Shown here in pieces: positions 61,843-64,000 of a DNA stretch of 64,000 bases. The position numbers and the translations under genes are program-made. Source of the DNA: Gibbula magus. Lineage: Eukaryota; Mollusca; Gastropoda; Trochida; Trochidae. Position 1 is the stretch's first letter. Each line of letters starts with the position of its first letter. The notes under the pieces were generated by a model. The model was given only the letters and a program-made list of their open reading frames with translations. It searched no databases and was not told where the DNA came from. The stretch lies in assembly GCA_936450465.1 (NCBI GenBank), contig OW388304.1:12246708-12310707 (forward strand), in the 5' to 3' direction.

Positions 61843-62278
61843 TTCCATAATGGAAAGGAACAGGAAACTCTGATTACGTATTTCCTGTTGGTTTCCATTC
61901 CTGGAAATTTCAATCAATGTTTCCATGAAATGGAAACCAACATGAAACTACAATTTGAAGTTTTATGTTAGTTTCCATTCCTCGAAATTGCAATTATTGT
62001 TTCCATTAAATGGAAACCATCATGAAACTATCAAGTGAAGTTTCATGTTGGTTTCCATTCCTGGACAATTGTATTCAAAGATTCCATGATATGGAAACCA
62101 ACATGAAACTATAATTTGGAGTTTCATGTCGTTTTCCATTCCTGGAAATTTGCATTCAAAGATTCCATTAAATGAAAACCAACATGAAACTGTCAAGTGT
62201 AGTTTCATGTTTGTTTTCATTCCTGAAATTAGCATTCATAGATGTTATTAATGTAAACCAACATGAAACTATCTAGTA
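61843..62278. repeat. Tandem array of palindromic 80-bp units
   Basis: Five to six copies with period 80-81 bp (GTTTCCATTC at 61891, 61971, 62051, about 62132, about 62213). Each unit is itself an inverted repeat: TTTCATGTTGGTTTCCATT at one side, AATGGAAACCAACATGAAA at the other. Weaker copies extend left to about 61727. Frames across it are repeat translation. Confidence 0.9.
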
Positions 62279-63811
62279 CAATGAAAGGACAAGCTGGATA
62301 AGAAATTAAATGAATTATGAATTATACACGGGTGAAAGAATAAAAAATTATAAATTATAAGGTCAAGGACTATTTATTGAAAGGTGTCATTGTGTTGTTG
62401 CGTATGCCTACTGCCTACCGACTTTAATAGATATGTAATGTTATGTATTATATATTTGACAACTATTTAACAAATACGCAATAACAATATCTATGCTAAA
62501 GCCTAAATTTCAGTGAGCAACCTTAATTTTACTCAAATAGATGGAAGTCAAATACATGCTCTCCAGTAATAACGCCTATATATAGATCATGACTGCTCTA
62601 ATGAGGGAGTCGCATATGGAGGTAATTAAGTTGGCCACGGCCCGACCCTTTTGACTGAACAAAGGCCTTTGTTTCACCATTCACCAAATTGTCGCCAAAT
62701 TTGTCCATTGGCCGATTTCATTTGTCATGATACTCTGTGACTCAATGGAGAAATGGCAAGGAGATCAAAACCATGCATATGTCTGTTGGGAAGTGAACTT
62801 CAATGCCAATTAACAACAGTTGTCATTCACAGAAGGCCACACTTCATGATGTCTCTATAACCATGCAGGTATAGTGCGCATTTCATGTAAAACATATAGC
62901 TCATATTTTTCTTATCCTTTTACGCCATATGCTAACGATTGAAATAACTGATTAAATTGAAAAAATTTATCAACTACCTTCGAAATATGGTGGCTTGAAC
63001 AATAGAATAATAGTGAAATGTATCGGAGCACACCCTGTATGACATCCTTGCAGAATAGAATGTTAAATTATAGAACATAGCATTACAATAAACTACCCCA
63101 TTGATTTAGGAAAATGAAATTGTTCTCAAGGTTTAACACTAAAATTCGCATACAAGAACTTAGTTGGTTCTATATATTACAACATATATGTACAATTTTA
63201 AAAATCACAGATCTTCCAAAATGGTAACAAATATAGACCGAATATATTTTAAAAGTTAACACAGTGCTACGTTCAGAATAATCAGACACCAAATGTATTA
63301 TATATATATATGAGGATATGCACCATTTGACTATATTAAACAAATCACATTATGTAAAACATTTCTTTATATTTATCCTGCCACATGATATATCAGAAAG
63401 ACTTAATATAATTTAATAGTGTATGTACTCCGATTTATATTTGCTCCCTAAAAGTGAACAGGTATTACATATCCAATAAATAAGTATTTCAATATTTATA
63501 GCATCAATACAAACAGTCTGCACTTTCTTGATTCACTAAAATTTATAAATGATTACATGAAAATTACATTCTCAAAATCGACAGCTATAGTTGTTGTACT
63601 AATTATTTGTTTGTATATCATGCAGACTATGACCTTAAATTAGAATATATAAAATGTCCTTTGAATATTCCTGTTTTATTTATTAATTAATTTAATACTT
63701 ACTACATCAGCACATAACAGCATATAACAAAGAACAAATAAATTTAAAAAAAACGTTGTATATTTGTTTGTTATTAATATATTTTGTATTATGTTTGCAT
63801 TCATTTTTCAG
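62279..63811. other. Intron or intergenic DNA upstream of the terminal exon
   Basis: AT-rich. 62600-62870 is more GC-balanced but gives no supported exon. A short (TA)n run lies at about 63299-63310. The right end is a T-rich tract ending CAG at 63811. Confidence 0.45.
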
Positions 63812-63959
63812 TAAAGAAGACCACGAAGGAAGCATAGTGTGGACGATCAAAGATTCTCTGCAGCTTGAGGTCGAGAGAAGACAAACATACCCAAAGTTTG
63901 AAGCTGAGATCACCTGTTCCTCAAATACATTGAATATTGACTGGCCGGCTGGACAGTAA
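63812..63959 (+). CDS. Last coding exon of an unidentified gene (C-terminal 48 residues)
   Basis: Acceptor TTCATTTTTCAG ends at 63811. The exon then reads one base of a split codon (phase 2), 48 codons and TAA at 63957-63959. The translation is charged and balanced (KEDHEGSIVWTIKDSLQLEV; YPKFEAEITCSS; NIDWPAGQ), unlike nearby repeat-derived frames. An AATAAA follows within 9 bases. I do not recognise the family; there is no transmembrane segment, and two features to note are a single Cys and Trp residues near each end. The rest of the gene should lie upstream on the plus strand, beyond exons I could not identify. Confidence 0.55.
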
Positions 63960-63967
63960 TAACCCAG

Positions 63968-63973
63968 AATAAA
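63968..63973 (+). promoter_or_regulatory. Poly(A) signal AATAAA
   Basis: Canonical hexamer 9 bases after the stop codon of the terminal exon. A 3' UTR this short is possible but unusual, and a second downstream signal may exist outside the window. Confidence 0.45.
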
Positions 63974-64000
63974 ACCCGTACCTGTGGCTTTATCAGTGAT

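Overview
This is nuclear genomic DNA from an animal, most likely a mollusc or close lophotrochozoan. It is visibly AT-rich and gene-poor, with intron-split coding exons that have GT-AG borders. It is dense in SINEs, MITEs, foldback elements, minisatellites and one LINE. The SINE family ends in a GCGGCGTTAAAC core followed by a (CTCA)n tail, a form I associate with mollusc genomes; that species inference is not proven by the window. Nothing resembles a bacterial operon, a CRISPR array or a complete virus.

Layout. 1-2515 is a satellite of 26-bp units that runs off the left edge. 12.3-16.5 kb holds two exons, on the minus strand, of a voltage-gated proton channel (Hv1/HVCN1 family). One carries transmembrane segment S1. 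The other carries an unusually long S1-S2 extracellular loop and S2. 28.17-28.30 kb (plus strand) holds one exon-like piece similar to the loop/S2 part of that gene, so a second, divergently oriented proton-channel copy or relic may lie there. 18.5-19.0 kb (minus) has a two-part reading frame broken by one TAG. 20.0-21.5 kb is a SINE split by two different MITEs. 34.8-44.3 kb is repeat-rich: a (GGAC)n element, a foldback element, a 38-bp minisatellite, a MITE with a second foldback nested in it, and a 1.57-kb element with long terminal inverted repeats. 45.9-51.3 kb and 56.7-61.7 kb are two direct copies of an old segmental duplication. They differ by a LINE, a SINE, a MITE and a minisatellite expansion, each of which can be dated relative to the duplication. 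61.8-62.3 kb is a tandem array of palindromes. The window ends with what looks like the last coding exon, stop codon and poly(A) signal of an unidentified gene on the plus strand.

Biology. The best-supported gene is the proton channel. S1 keeps the selectivity aspartate with correct spacing to the other acidic residues, and S2 keeps the zinc-binding histidine at exact spacing to the conserved glutamate. Between them lies about 114 extra residues with four N-glycosylation sequons and one furin-like RxKR site. I could not find the S3, S4, coiled-coil or N-terminal exons in the window. Most of the remainder is explained by transposable elements inserting into each other. Coordinates of diverged repeats are approximate, and percentages were judged by eye, not computed.
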